DNA of 51,782 nt from Collinsella sp. (GCA_019414045.1 DXMW01000029.1:1-51782), one strand, 5' to 3'. Shown: positions 31,568 to 40,591, counted from the first letter of the stretch. The notes: generated from the letters alone by a model not told the origin. Made by a program: numbers and translations.

Positions 31568-32305
31568 ATGGAACCTATTGCACACATACATACCGATCTG
31601 CCGCAGAAGTTCGGCATTCCGCGCAACAGCTTTTTGGCGCCCCATTTGCAGGGACGCATCGTCTTTGAACCGGAATTTGCCTCCAACGCAGCAGTTGAGG
31701 GTCTGGATTCCTTCTCTCACCTATGGTTGCTCTGGCGCTTCGAAAACGGCACGCCCGGCGGCACGGCTAAGGACATAGCCGCCGATGCCAAAAAGCAGGA
31801 CAGGTCCGGAACTAATGCCAAGTGGTCGAAAACCGTGCGTCCGCCGCGTCTGGGCGGAGCCGAGCGTGTGGGCGTCTTTGCCACGCGCAGTCCGTTTCGC
31901 CCTAATCCCATCGGTCTCACCTGCGTCAAGCTTGATCGTGTCGAGCTCACCGACGATGGTCCCATCATCCATGTGTTGGGGGCCGACCTGCGCGACGGCA
32001 CGCCCATCTACGACATTAAGCCCTACATTCCGTTTGCGGATTGCCACCCGGATGCGACCGGCGGCTGGATTGAGGATGCGCCGTGGCAAGAGCTCGACGT
32101 CGAGTTTCCGCAAGCGCTGCAGGATATGGTCCCGCCTACAAAGCTTCCTGGCTTGGTTGAGGTTCTTCGCCAGGATCCGCGCCGCGCGGGCAGCAAGCAC
32201 GAGCCAAACCGTGTTTATCACTTGGCCTTCGCCGGGCTCGACATATCTTTTACGGTCGATGAAACCCGGCTAACCGTAGTCGCCGTCAACGACGCGCAAG
32301 ACTAA
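31568..32305 (+). CDS. trmO: tRNA (t6A37) N6-methyltransferase, TrmO/TsaA family
   Basis: A 245-residue SAM enzyme that methylates N6-threonylcarbamoyladenosine at tRNA position 37. Motifs: GRIVFEPEFAS at the start of the beta-barrel, SHLWLLWRF, the SAM-binding RPPRLGGAERVGVFATRSPFRPNPIGLT (read in pieces: PPRLGG, GVFATRSPFRPNPIG), and DGTPIYDIKPYIPFAD. The C-terminal extension (from about residue 185) is of the size seen in bacterial TrmO. Start at 31568 follows from the promoter position. Divergent from the HTH/TipAS gene across about 140 bases. Confidence 0.92.
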   Translation: MEPIAHIHTDLPQKFGIPRNSFLAPHLQGRIVFEPEFASNAAVEGLDSFSHLWLLWRFENGTPGGTAKDIAADAKKQDRSGTNAKWSKTVRPPRLGGAERVGVFATRSPFRPNPIGLTCVKLDRVELTDDGPIIHVLGADLRDGTPIYDIKPYIPFADCHPDATGGWIEDAPWQELDVEFPQALQDMVPPTKLPGLVEVLRQDPRRAGSKHEPNRVYHLAFAGLDISFTVDETRLTVVAVNDAQD

Positions 32306-32417
32306 TCAGCCATTCGTCCGCACCCGTCAAATTAAGAGCCAAACCCCATGCCAAAACCGCCCATGCTGGTGGACAATAACGCCTACCAAAACAATCCGCT
32401 TTGCATGGGAGCCCAGG

Positions 32418-33629
32418 ATGAAATACGACTTTACTTCGCTTATCGACCGCCACGGCATGGACTCCATCGCCGTTGATTCTTGGGGTGAGATCCCCGGCAT
32501 GGCTCCAAACGCACCCGACGAGGGCTTCGACCGCATCCCCATGTGGGTAGCGGACATGAACTTTGCCACGGTGCCCACGGTCCAGGAGCACATCATTCAG
32601 CGCGCCCAGCATCCCATGTTTGGCTATTTCGATCCTCGCCCCGAGTACTTCGACCGCATCATCGAATGGCAGAGCCGCCGTAATGGCGTCGAGGGCCTGC
32701 TCCCGGAGCATATCGGCTACGAGAACGGCGTGCTGGGCGGCGTCGCGTCGACCCTGCGCGCGTATGTCCAGCCGGGCGATGCGGTGCTGGTCCACAGCCC
32801 CACCTACATCGGTTTTACCAAGTCCATCGAGGCTGCGGGCTATCGCATTGTCCATAGCCCGCTTAAGCTCGACGATCAGGGCGTGTGGCGCATGGACTTT
32901 GAGGACATGGAGCGCAAGCTCGCCCAAAACCACATCCATGCTGCGGTGTTCTGCTCGCCGCACAATCCCTGCGGTCGCGTATGGGAGCGCGACGAGATCG
33001 AACGTGCCATGGACATCTATCGCCAGCACGATTGTGTGGTGATCTCGGATGAGATTTGGTCCGATATCATCCTGCCGGGCCACAAGCATATCCCGACGCA
33101 GTCGGTGAGCGAGGATGCCCGCATGCGCACGGTCGCCCTCTATGCGCCGAGCAAGACGTTTAACCTGGCGGGCCTGGTCGGCAGCTACCACATCATCTAT
33201 AACGAGACACTGCACGACCGCGTGTGCGCCGTGTCCAACAAGACCCACTACAACGAGATGAACGTCCTTTCGATGCACGCGCTTATCGGCGCCTACCAGC
33301 CGCAGGGCTACGAGTGGGTCGATGAGCTCAATCAGGTCATCCAGGGCAACATTGACTACTTCTGCGATTACGTGGACGAGCATTTTGAGGGCGTGGGCTA
33401 TTCGCGTCCGCAGGGCACGTACATGGTGTTTCTGGACTGCACCGAGTGGTGCCTCGAGCATGGCCGCGATATTCAGTGGCTGCTCGACGAGGGGGCGCGC
33501 GTGGGCGTGGGGTATCAGGACGGCCGCCCGTTCCACGGGCCCTGTCACATCCGCGTGAATCTGGCACTGCCGCTTTCGCGGGTAAAGGAGGCGTGTGAGC
33601 GCCTGGACCGCTACGTTTTTGGGGTATAG
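32418..33629 (+). CDS. MalY/PatB-family PLP-dependent C-S lyase / aminotransferase
   Basis: A 403-residue fold-type I PLP enzyme. Features: PMWVADMNF near the N terminus (MalY/PatB signature), GVLGGVASTLRAYVQPGDAVLV, the substrate/PLP segment FCSPHNPCGRVW, DEIWSDII (PLP ring Asp) and the Schiff-base Lys in APSKTFNLAGLVGSY. The C-terminal R in HIRVNLALP binds the carboxylate. Such enzymes cleave cystathionine or cysteine conjugates to a thiol, pyruvate and ammonia. It starts after GGGAGCCCAGG; no operon partner. The 112-base gap before it holds no clear feature. Confidence 0.93.
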   Translation: MKYDFTSLIDRHGMDSIAVDSWGEIPGMAPNAPDEGFDRIPMWVADMNFATVPTVQEHIIQRAQHPMFGYFDPRPEYFDRIIEWQSRRNGVEGLLPEHIGYENGVLGGVASTLRAYVQPGDAVLVHSPTYIGFTKSIEAAGYRIVHSPLKLDDQGVWRMDFEDMERKLAQNHIHAAVFCSPHNPCGRVWERDEIERAMDIYRQHDCVVISDEIWSDIILPGHKHIPTQSVSEDARMRTVALYAPSKTFNLAGLVGSYHIIYNETLHDRVCAVSNKTHYNEMNVLSMHALIGAYQPQGYEWVDELNQVIQGNIDYFCDYVDEHFEGVGYSRPQGTYMVFLDCTEWCLEHGRDIQWLLDEGARVGVGYQDGRPFHGPCHIRVNLALPLSRVKEACERLDRYVFGV

Positions 33630-33651
33630 GGGGCGCTCGATTCGAGTGCTG

Positions 33652-33692
33652 CCCCATGTGCCCACGCCGTCAAAATGCGTGGGCACATGGGG
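33652..33692. terminator. 16-bp perfect hairpin between convergent genes
   Basis: CCCCATGTGCCCACGC / GCGTGGGCACATGGGG with a 9-base loop, between the PatB gene and the convergent pyridoxamine-oxidase-fold gene. No T run follows, but its position suits a bidirectional transcription barrier. Confidence 0.65.
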
Positions 33693-33725
33693 TGCAGAGG
33701 GTAGCGAGCGCGTTTTCCGCATTCG

Positions 33726-34205
33726 CTACTTTTCATGAATCTGCTTGCCGCAAAGATGTTCAATCGAAATCTCGTAGAGTTGGACGCCCTTTATGTCTTT
33801 GGCGATCTCCTCCTCGACTTCTTCGGCAGAAGGGTAGTACTTAAGCGCGAGCTGACGGACTTTGTCCTCGATAAACGCGGGCGCTTCATCTACCAGACGA
33901 CAACGACCAAAGACAACGGTACTCATAACGTAGGGAGCCCAGTCGCCGTCCTTGTACCACTCGTTGCCGTAAACGGTAAAGCAGACTTTATCATCATGCT
34001 TGAGTGAATCGACCTTGTGGCCAGCCTTGGCGCCATGGAAATAAATCTTGTCGTGCTCGGCGTCAAAGAAGTAGTTGACGGGAATGGCATAGGGGTAGCC
34101 ATCATCGCCGTTGACGGCAAAGACGCCGCGCTTGCAGGTAGCGAGCAGTTCGCGCGCTTTCTCGTCGGTGATGGCGCGTTTCTTTCGACGTAAGGGCCTA
34201 AACAT
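33726..34205 (-). CDS. pyridoxamine 5'-phosphate oxidase-fold flavoprotein
   Basis: A 159-residue protein of the split-barrel FMN-binding family (NimA/PNPOx-like). The core GVFAVNGDDGYPYAIPVNYF, IYFHGAKAGHKVDSL and VCFTVYGNEW segments line the flavin site. An N-terminal basic tail (FRPLRRKKRA) is unusual for the family, and a C-terminal helix (SAEEVEEEIAKDI) follows. Substrate unknown; relatives reduce nitro groups, heme degradation intermediates or quinones. Confidence 0.85.
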   Translation of the reverse strand: MFRPLRRKKRAITDEKARELLATCKRGVFAVNGDDGYPYAIPVNYFFDAEHDKIYFHGAKAGHKVDSLKHDDKVCFTVYGNEWYKDGDWAPYVMSTVVFGRCRLVDEAPAFIEDKVRQLALKYYPSAEEVEEEIAKDIKGVQLYEISIEHLCGKQIHEK

Positions 34206-34246
34206 CGTTGGCTTCCTTTCTACTGCGCATGGTGGTTGAGCACAAA

Positions 34247-37084
34247 CTATAGCGAAACAGCCCCGTTTTTCTTGATACAGGCGAGTATGTTTTTGAGCTT
34301 GCTAAAGTCGAGCGGTTTGGGCAGATGGGCGTTCATGCCGGCGTCGTGTGCCGCCTTGGCGTCTTCGGCAAAGGCGTTGGCGGTGAGCGCGATGATGGGG
34401 ATGTCGGCCGCATCGGCCTTTTCGCTCAGGCGGATCGCCCGGGTTGCCTCGTAGCCGTCCATGCCCGGCATCATGATGTCCATCAGGATTGCATCGAAGC
34501 TGCCGGCGGGACGGCTAACGTATAGGTCGACTGTCTCGTTGCCGTCGGCGGCGCGAGTCACGACGATGCCTTCGCTTTCGAGCAGAGCTTGGGCAATCTC
34601 GGCATTGAGTTCGTTATCTTCTGCCAAAAGGACGTTCATGCCGGCGAGCGAGCAGCTGCTTACCTGCGTGTCTGCACATTCTTTTATCTGAGGGTTCTTG
34701 TCGATATCGAGCGGAATCCGGACGTCAAACGTACTCCCCACGCCAACCTCACTCGAAATCTCAATCGTGCCGCCCATCATGTCGATGAGCGATTTGACGA
34801 TAGACATGCCAATGCCGGTTCCTTGGAACTTGCTGCGCGCATCGTCGCCTTCCTGGGCAAACGGCTCGTAAATGTGTGCCAAAAACTCGGATGTCATACC
34901 AATGCCGGTATCCGAGACGCTAAAGCAAAACACGGCGTGCTCGTCGTCGACCGGCTTGATGGTCGATGAGAACGTGACGGTGCCTCCGTGCTTGTTGTAC
35001 TTGATGCTGTTGTCGAGCAGGTTGACAAGGATCTGCCGAATATGGGTGGGGCTGCCGATCATATATTGGTCGACAGCGTAGGGCTCGCTGGTGTCGAGCA
35101 TGGTTATGCCGCGGTCCGATGCGCGGAGCTTGCACAGTACGAGCGCATTGTCGCACAGCTCTTTAAGGTTGAATGATTCGTGCTCGAGCGTCACTTTGCG
35201 CTCCTCGATCCTGCCCATCTCGAGGATGTCGTTAATCAGTGACAGCAGGTGATTGGCGGCAACGCGCGCCTTGGCGCGGCTTTCGCGGGCGACCTGCATG
35301 TCGCCTTCTCTCAATTCCTCAATTTCGATAAGGCCTAGGATGCCGTTGAGCGGCGTGCGGATGTCGTGGCTCATGCGCGTGAGGAAAGCGGTTTTGGCGG
35401 CGTTGGCGGCATCGGCTTTCTGCCGTTCCTCCTGTGCGCGGTAAAGCGACCAGACAAGGATGACGATGCCGGTGAGCAAAATGCAGATGACGACTGCCGC
35501 AATGACGATGCGGTTGCGGTAGAGAAGTCGGAACGCATCCGATTCTTGCGCCGAGTACGATGTGGGGAAATAGCTGTTTGCAGAGAGCGATTCACCTGCA
35601 TTGACGATGCCCTTATTGATGATTCCCAGCAGCTCGGGCTTGCCGCGCGAAATTAAACACGATAGTTGTGCCGTGTTGGTGAGTTCCTGTGTTTCGAAAT
35701 CCTCGATGTCGTAGATGTCGCGGAGAGTTTCCAGGCGCGTGCTGGGGACAATGATGCAACGTGCCTTCCCCTCATCGAGGGCTTTGAGCACCTCGCCGTC
35801 ATTCGAATACTCGGTTACCGTTGCGTTCGGAAAGAGACTTTCGAGCTCAAAACGGTTAACGATTGTGCTCTTTGTACAAGCGATGTTCTTAAGGTCGCTG
35901 TTCAGGTTTTTGCCACTGTGAATGGCGGTCAGCGAAACCGTTCCCATCGAGTTTGACTGGATGACCCCTGTCTGCTCGGCGAGCCAGTAGTCGCGAAACA
36001 ACGGCAGGGCGACATCGATGGTTCCGTTGGAAAGGGCTTTGATCATTTGCTTGTTGTTCGAGAGTGCGATTGTTTTGACCGTAATACCAAACTTGTCGTG
36101 CAACGTCGTTGCAAGCGAGGCGAGCGATCCTTCCATCTCGCCGTCGTCATTTTGCGTACAGTAGGGAAGTTGGTTTTTAAGATAGCCGAGCGTGATGGTA
36201 TTGCCGTTTGCTTTGAGCCAGGTGGTCTCGGGGCCGGTGAGCGATGACGAGCCACTGTTTTGGGTCGAGTAACTCGATTTGACTTCCTCGTTATAGCGCG
36301 GGTTATCGCGGGCGATGGTCGTCATGGCGGCGTTGATGTCGTTCATCAGATCGGGGCGGCTTTTGGGAACGGCAAAATAGTAGTCGCTCGAGCCTACGTA
36401 GAACATGGGTGACGCATCGGGCGACGAAATGGTATCGTTCATGATGACGGCGTCGACCTCGCCGTCTGCAAGCGCCTCAAAGAGGGCACTGCCGGTGTCG
36501 ATTTCTTTATAGGTGCAGGTGACGCCTTCGTCGGCGAGCCACTGCTGGCCGACGATAGTTTGCATAACGCCAGAGTTGCAGCCGATGGTGAGGCCTTGGA
36601 GCGCCTGGGGGTCACCCTTGGCCAGATCGTCGCGGTCGGGCCTGGCGTAGATGTAGTAGCGCTCGGTGCCCTCGGGGTTCGAGGAAAAGAGCAGCTTCTG
36701 CTCGCGCTCTGCCGAATACGAGATGTTGGGCATGAGGTCGATTTCGCCTGCTTCGAGCATGTCCATAAGCTCGGAGAAGGTGCCGCTAACGTATTCGTAT
36801 TGCCAGCCCTTTGTGTAATACGAGAGGGTCTGGAGGTACTCGTAGCCCCACCCCGAGAGTCGCTCGCCCGGCATGCCTTCCTGGAAGCCTTTGTTGTTGA
36901 CGAGCCAGCCAACGCGGACCGTCTTGACCTGCTGGTCGGAGTCGGCGGCAAAGGCGGGGGCGGGCATGACGGCGCTCAGTATGGCGAGCGCGGCAAGCGC
37001 GACGGCCAGGGTGCGATATAGAGCCAAGCGAAGGACGGCGGAAGGTTTCACATGAAATCCTATCGAGTTGAGACAGTTTCGCAT
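34247..37084 (-). CDS. hybrid sensor histidine kinase with two extracellular solute-binding domains
   Basis: A 945-residue membrane sensor. The signal peptide ends near MPAPAFAADS. Two SBP_bac_3 (periplasmic amino-acid-binding-like) domains follow: residues about 55-275 (LMPNISYSAEREQKLLFS) and about 290-515 (IDVALPLFRDYWLAEQTG). A membrane helix (IVIAAVVICILLTGIVILVW) leads to the kinase: MSHDIRTPLNGILGL with phospho-His, NLLDNSIKYN, VSDTGIGM and GTGIGMSIVKSLIDMMGG. A C-terminal receiver has LAEDNELNAEIA and phospho-Asp in LMDIMMPGMDG. No output gene is adjacent. Start may instead be GTG at 37052, which has AGGA upstream and gives a cleaner signal peptide. Confidence 0.93.
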   Translation of the reverse strand: MRNCLNSIGFHVKPSAVLRLALYRTLAVALAALAILSAVMPAPAFAADSDQQVKTVRVGWLVNNKGFQEGMPGERLSGWGYEYLQTLSYYTKGWQYEYVSGTFSELMDMLEAGEIDLMPNISYSAEREQKLLFSSNPEGTERYYIYARPDRDDLAKGDPQALQGLTIGCNSGVMQTIVGQQWLADEGVTCTYKEIDTGSALFEALADGEVDAVIMNDTISSPDASPMFYVGSSDYYFAVPKSRPDLMNDINAAMTTIARDNPRYNEEVKSSYSTQNSGSSSLTGPETTWLKANGNTITLGYLKNQLPYCTQNDDGEMEGSLASLATTLHDKFGITVKTIALSNNKQMIKALSNGTIDVALPLFRDYWLAEQTGVIQSNSMGTVSLTAIHSGKNLNSDLKNIACTKSTIVNRFELESLFPNATVTEYSNDGEVLKALDEGKARCIIVPSTRLETLRDIYDIEDFETQELTNTAQLSCLISRGKPELLGIINKGIVNAGESLSANSYFPTSYSAQESDAFRLLYRNRIVIAAVVICILLTGIVILVWSLYRAQEERQKADAANAAKTAFLTRMSHDIRTPLNGILGLIEIEELREGDMQVARESRAKARVAANHLLSLINDILEMGRIEERKVTLEHESFNLKELCDNALVLCKLRASDRGITMLDTSEPYAVDQYMIGSPTHIRQILVNLLDNSIKYNKHGGTVTFSSTIKPVDDEHAVFCFSVSDTGIGMTSEFLAHIYEPFAQEGDDARSKFQGTGIGMSIVKSLIDMMGGTIEISSEVGVGSTFDVRIPLDIDKNPQIKECADTQVSSCSLAGMNVLLAEDNELNAEIAQALLESEGIVVTRAADGNETVDLYVSRPAGSFDAILMDIMMPGMDGYEATRAIRLSEKADAADIPIIALTANAFAEDAKAAHDAGMNAHLPKPLDFSKLKNILACIKKNGAVSL

Positions 37085-37137
37085 AAGGATACCAGCTCAG
37101 CCTGCCCATTCAGCCGCCGCACCGCTAAACGGTTAGG

Positions 37138-37193
37138 TAGTCATTGGGGACGTTCTTAACTGACTAGTCGTTTAAGAACGTCCCCAATGACTA
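37138..37193. repeat. TTGGGGACGTTCTT palindrome, copy 2
   Basis: Perfect 21-base arms TAGTCATTGGGGACGTTCTT(A) and complement, 14-base centre. Same element as at 30124-30179; lies between the divergent sensor kinase and K+ channel genes. Confidence 0.92.
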
Positions 37194-37264
37194 GTTCCGT
37201 TTGCGGGGGAGGCGTGGGACAATACCGAGCGAATGTGATTGGGCGTCTGGGAAAAGGGGTCGCG

Positions 37265-37690
37265 ATGAACAAGTTGAGGACGCTTGCCGACGTGTTGCGC
37301 CAGGCTGGCTTTGCGCGCATCACGGGCCTGTTTCTCGTCTTCTATCTGCTGTGCTCGACGGCCGTCTGGCTGTCCGAGCCCACGACCCTTACGTTTGGCG
37401 ACGGCCTCTGGTTTAGCTTTGAGACCGTATCGACGATCGGCTTCGGTGATATCCCGGCCGAGACGCCGGTTGCCCGCGCTATCACCGTCGTTTTGAGCGT
37501 CATCAGCATCTTCTACATCGCCATGCTCACGGGCGTGGCGGTGAACTACTGCAACACGCTCATCAAGATGCGCCAAAAGGACACCATGGCGCGCTTTATG
37601 GATGATCTGGAGCATTTGGAAGAGCTCGATCGTGACGAGCTTGCCGACCTATCGCGCCGTGTGCGCGAATATCGCCGACGCCAACGCTAG
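37265..37690 (+). CDS. two-helix potassium channel protein
   Basis: A 141-residue ion channel of the 2TM/pore class. First helix at residues about 20-36 (TGLFLVFYLLCSTAVWL), pore helix GDGLWFSFETVS, selectivity filter TIGFGD (residues 57-62; TVGYGD in most K+ channels), second helix about 70-92 (ARAITVVLSVISIFYIAML). The C-terminal tail of about 40 residues is charged and helical with DLEHLEELDRDELADL, without an RCK domain. The GFGD filter is compatible with K+ selectivity. ATG 37265 follows AAAAGGGG. A GACAAT -10-like box lies at 37218-37223. Confidence 0.9.
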   Translation: MNKLRTLADVLRQAGFARITGLFLVFYLLCSTAVWLSEPTTLTFGDGLWFSFETVSTIGFGDIPAETPVARAITVVLSVISIFYIAMLTGVAVNYCNTLIKMRQKDTMARFMDDLEHLEELDRDELADLSRRVREYRRRQR

Positions 37691-37726
37691 AACGGGCGCC
37701 GCGCGTCACGACGAGGGGGACTGAAT

Positions 37727-38260
37727 ATGAATATCACGGTATACCTGGGTGCCAGCGTCGGCAATGACCCGGCGTTTCTGCCCGCGGTGCAGGAGCTGGG
37801 CGACTGGATTGGCGCTAACGGACACGCGTTGGTATACGGCGGGTCCAAGTCGGGTCTGATGGGTGCGCTCGCCGATAGCGTACTCGAGGCAGGTGGACAC
37901 GTGACGGGTGTTGAACCGAGCTTTTTTATCGAGGCCGAGTTTCAACATGACGGTATCGACGACCTCATCGTGACGAGTGATATGGCCGAGCGTAAGGCCA
38001 AGATGATTGAGCTCGGTGACGCGTTCATCGCCTTTCCCGGTGGGACGGGTACGCTCGAGGAGATTGCCGAGGTCATGTCCGCCGTGTCGTTGGGGCATCT
38101 CGATGCGCCGTGCATCCTGTACAACTTGGACGGTTACTACAACGACCTTAGGTCGCTGCTCGGGCACATGATCGACAAGGGCCTATCGAGCCCGCAGCGC
38201 CAGGCCGGCATCTACTTTGCCGACGACCTGCACCAAATCGCATCGATTATCGGCAGCTAA
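37727..38260 (+). CDS. LOG-family (TIGR00730) nucleotide phosphoribohydrolase
   Basis: A 177-residue Rossmann-fold protein with the two LOG motifs: YGGSKSGLMGALAD and FPGGTGTLEEIAEV (PGGxGTxxE). Members release the base from nucleoside 5'-monophosphates, including cytokinin ribotides; in non-plant bacteria they likely act on AMP-like or damaged nucleotides. It lies 36 bases after the K+ channel gene on the same strand and probably shares its transcript; a GAGGGGG-type site precedes the start. Confidence 0.9.
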   Translation: MNITVYLGASVGNDPAFLPAVQELGDWIGANGHALVYGGSKSGLMGALADSVLEAGGHVTGVEPSFFIEAEFQHDGIDDLIVTSDMAERKAKMIELGDAFIAFPGGTGTLEEIAEVMSAVSLGHLDAPCILYNLDGYYNDLRSLLGHMIDKGLSSPQRQAGIYFADDLHQIASIIGS

Positions 38261-38341
38261 GCCTTGGGCCCGTCGCGTGTGCGGCACCCAACGGCGCTGT
38301 TCGCGGCGTAGATGGTTGGCCCGTCCGCGCCGTGCCCGTCC

Positions 38342-38347
38342 TACAAT
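38342..38347 (+). promoter_or_regulatory. -10 box of the ClC channel gene
   Basis: TACAAT about 40 bases upstream of the ATG; the ribosome site GGGAGG is at about 38376. The same TACAAT-type box appears ahead of trmO and prfC. Confidence 0.5.
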
Positions 38348-38386
38348 AAAACGTATCTTTGCCGATTCTGACCACGGGAGGTCCCG

Positions 38387-39688
38387 ATGGATAACCTTGC
38401 AAAACCCAAAAACCGTGCGCTGTTTTTAGTGAGCGTGGCCGTGACCGGTGCGTTTGCAGGCGCTGCGGTCTGGCTGTTCTTCTTTGCGATGGAGCACGGT
38501 ATCGACTATCTATGGACCGAGATCCCGCACATGCTGGGCGTCGCTTCGCCCGAGCTCGCGAGCGGCCCGTTCGGGTTTTTGCCGTATCCGTTTTTCGTCT
38601 GCCTGCTGGGCGGCCTGCTGATCGGTCTGTACGAAAAGATGACGGGCACCAAGACTGACGACCTTAACCAGGTGATGGCCAAGGTTAAACAGGACGGTTG
38701 CTACCCGTACGACAACCTGGGCAAGCTTTCGCTTGCGGCATTGCTGCCGCTGCTGTTTGGCGGAAGCATTGGACCGGAGGCCGGCCTGACCGGCGTTATC
38801 GCGGGCCTGTGCAGCTGGGTCGGCGACCGCATGCGTCGCTTTGGCGTCGAGTTTAGGCAGCTCACGCTGCTGGGCACCCAGGCCGCCCTGACGGCGCTCT
38901 TCACCGCGCCCGTCTTTGGCTTTGTGGCGCCGCTCGCCGGTAGCGCTGACGGCCAGGGCGCCGACGACGATGGAGACTCCGAATCCGACGAGATCACCAT
39001 CAAACTGCCCAAGGCGCAAAAGACCGTGGTCTACGGCATCGCGATTGCCGGCGGCCTGGGCACCTATCTACTGCTCGGCCAACTCATGGGCGGCGGTATG
39101 GGTATGCCGAGGTTCGAGGCTGCCCGGGTGGGCAACCTTGAGCTTGCCTGGCTTATTCCCCTGGCACTCATCGGTACGGCCTGCGGCTGGCTGTACTTTG
39201 TCTCGGAGCACGCGAGCGAGGCGTTGGCCCACGCCATAGGGGAGCGCCCTGTCGTCAAGGCCATGCTGGCCGGTCTGGCGCTCGCCATCTGTGGCACGGT
39301 CCTGCCCTACACCATGTTTGCCGGCGAGACCCAAGCCGACGTGCTCATGGAGACCTATCTGACCATTCCCGCCGGCGTGCTTATCGCGACCGGTCTTGTT
39401 AAGGCCATGCTGACGCCCGCCCTCATCAACCTTGGTTGGCGTGGCGGCCACTTCTTCCCGGTTATCTTCTCGGGTGTGAGCCTGGGCTATGGCCTTGCCA
39501 TCCTCACCGGCGCCGATCCGGTCTTTTGCGTCGCCGTCTGCACCGCCTCGACAATGGGTGCCGTCATGCGTCAGCCCGTCATGGTCGTGGGCCTGTTGCT
39601 CATGTGCTTCCCGCTCAAGGGTATCGTCTGTATGATCATCGCCGCCGTTATCGCCGCCGGCATCCCGCTGCCCAAGCCGCTGCGCTAG
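38387..39688 (+). CDS. ClC-type chloride channel/antiporter
   Basis: A 433-residue membrane protein. The conserved gating motif GGSIGPEAGLTGVIAGL carries the gating/proton Glu of the ClC family (GxEGP form altered to GPEAG), followed by LTALFTAPVFGFVAPL. About ten helices are predicted. An acidic loop DGQGADDDGDSESDE interrupts the two halves. The final motif MGAVMRQPVMVVGLLLM is typical of helix R region. The usual GSGIP anion site is not obvious in the N-terminal region, so transport of another anion such as fluoride or nitrate is possible. Its own promoter precedes it. Confidence 0.85.
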   Translation: MDNLAKPKNRALFLVSVAVTGAFAGAAVWLFFFAMEHGIDYLWTEIPHMLGVASPELASGPFGFLPYPFFVCLLGGLLIGLYEKMTGTKTDDLNQVMAKVKQDGCYPYDNLGKLSLAALLPLLFGGSIGPEAGLTGVIAGLCSWVGDRMRRFGVEFRQLTLLGTQAALTALFTAPVFGFVAPLAGSADGQGADDDGDSESDEITIKLPKAQKTVVYGIAIAGGLGTYLLLGQLMGGGMGMPRFEAARVGNLELAWLIPLALIGTACGWLYFVSEHASEALAHAIGERPVVKAMLAGLALAICGTVLPYTMFAGETQADVLMETYLTIPAGVLIATGLVKAMLTPALINLGWRGGHFFPVIFSGVSLGYGLAILTGADPVFCVAVCTASTMGAVMRQPVMVVGLLLMCFPLKGIVCMIIAAVIAAGIPLPKPLR

Positions 39689-39731
39689 TAGCGTATTACG
39701 CTTTGCGTTTGTTCAGAACTCGTTTTAAAGA

Positions 39732-39776
39732 AACCGCGTGAGGCCGTTTGTTTACGGCCTCACGCGGTTGTTGTTT
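39732..39776. terminator. bidirectional rho-independent terminator
   Basis: Sixteen-base arms AACCGCGTGAGGCCGT / ACGGCCTCACGCGGTT around TTGTTT, followed by GTTGTTT; between the ClC gene and the convergent methyltransferase gene. Confidence 0.93.
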
Positions 39777-40512
39777 AGAGCTTCCTCAGCACGATGGCGA
39801 TGGTGTTGAGGTATTCGAGCGCGCCGGCTTCAACGGCAGCGCGGTCGCCTGCTGCATACTCGTTGTCGCAGGCGAGCCAGTCTTCCCATGCTTCGTCCGT
39901 GCAGAGCATGGGCTGCATCGAGACGATCTCGACGCCGGGGGTCGGCTCGATCATGGCGCGCCACCAGGCTATGTCGTGCATATAGTCGAGCTGCTCGGGT
40001 GTCCAGGATTTGAGCAGGCAAGTGGGCAGGTTGTCGTGGCAGTCGCGAACCATGCCGGGAATGCTTACGTAGAGCATCTCGCCTTGCTTTACGTAGGGGA
40101 GTAGGCGCTCGCCCAGATAGTGCGGGTCCCGACCATAGTAGTTGTACGAGTCGATGCTCACGACCGCATCAAAATAGTCGTGCTCAAACGGCAGCCCCTG
40201 TGAGGCGTCCGCCTTAACAGGGTGAATCGTGTCGCGGGGAATGTCGAGCGAATCGAAGAACGCGCGGTTCTCGACGGGGTCGCTCCACAGATCGACAGCG
40301 TACGTGTCAAACCCGTATTCGCGGGCAAGCAGGGCGCTGGTAATGCCGGTGCCCGACCCCAGGTCGCAAACACGGGCGCCGCGGGGGATATTTACATCGC
40401 AAAGGAGCTCTTCGCAGAGCTTGAGGGGGTTCGGCCCCATAATCTTAGAACGTACAAGTGCCGCGTCGAAGCTGGTGGCTTTTGGGAAGGATTGAGATTT
40501 CGCAGAGTTCAT
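39775..40512 (-). CDS. SAM-dependent methyltransferase
   Basis: A 245-residue class I methyltransferase. Motif I VCDLGSGTGITSALLA binds SAM, followed by the acidic residue in YAVDLWSD and motif IV DAVVSIDSYNYYG. The N-terminal 35 residues (IMGPNPLKLCEELL) and the C-terminal helical part probably make the substrate pocket. Homologues are annotated only as methyltransferase; the substrate is not predictable. Ribosome site AGGAAAGAAC. Upstream lies a short hairpin (ACGGCCG/CGGCCGT) that may end the ABC operon. Confidence 0.85.
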   Translation of the reverse strand: MNSAKSQSFPKATSFDAALVRSKIMGPNPLKLCEELLCDVNIPRGARVCDLGSGTGITSALLAREYGFDTYAVDLWSDPVENRAFFDSLDIPRDTIHPVKADASQGLPFEHDYFDAVVSIDSYNYYGRDPHYLGERLLPYVKQGEMLYVSIPGMVRDCHDNLPTCLLKSWTPEQLDYMHDIAWWRAMIEPTPGVEIVSMQPMLCTDEAWEDWLACDNEYAAGDRAAVEAGALEYLNTIAIVLRKL

Positions 40513-40572
40513 TGTTCTTTCCTATCAGGTGCATATGTGGCAGATGACGGAGGCGGAACGGCGCAACAAACC

Positions 40573-40591
40573 ACGGCCGCAAGACGGCCGT
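40573..40591. terminator. short hairpin downstream of the GntR/ABC operon
   Basis: ACGGCCG-CAAGA-CGGCCGT, followed on the plus side by TTTTCAATTT and on the minus side by GGTTTGTTG. The rest of 40513-40806 has no convincing gene or site. Confidence 0.4.
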
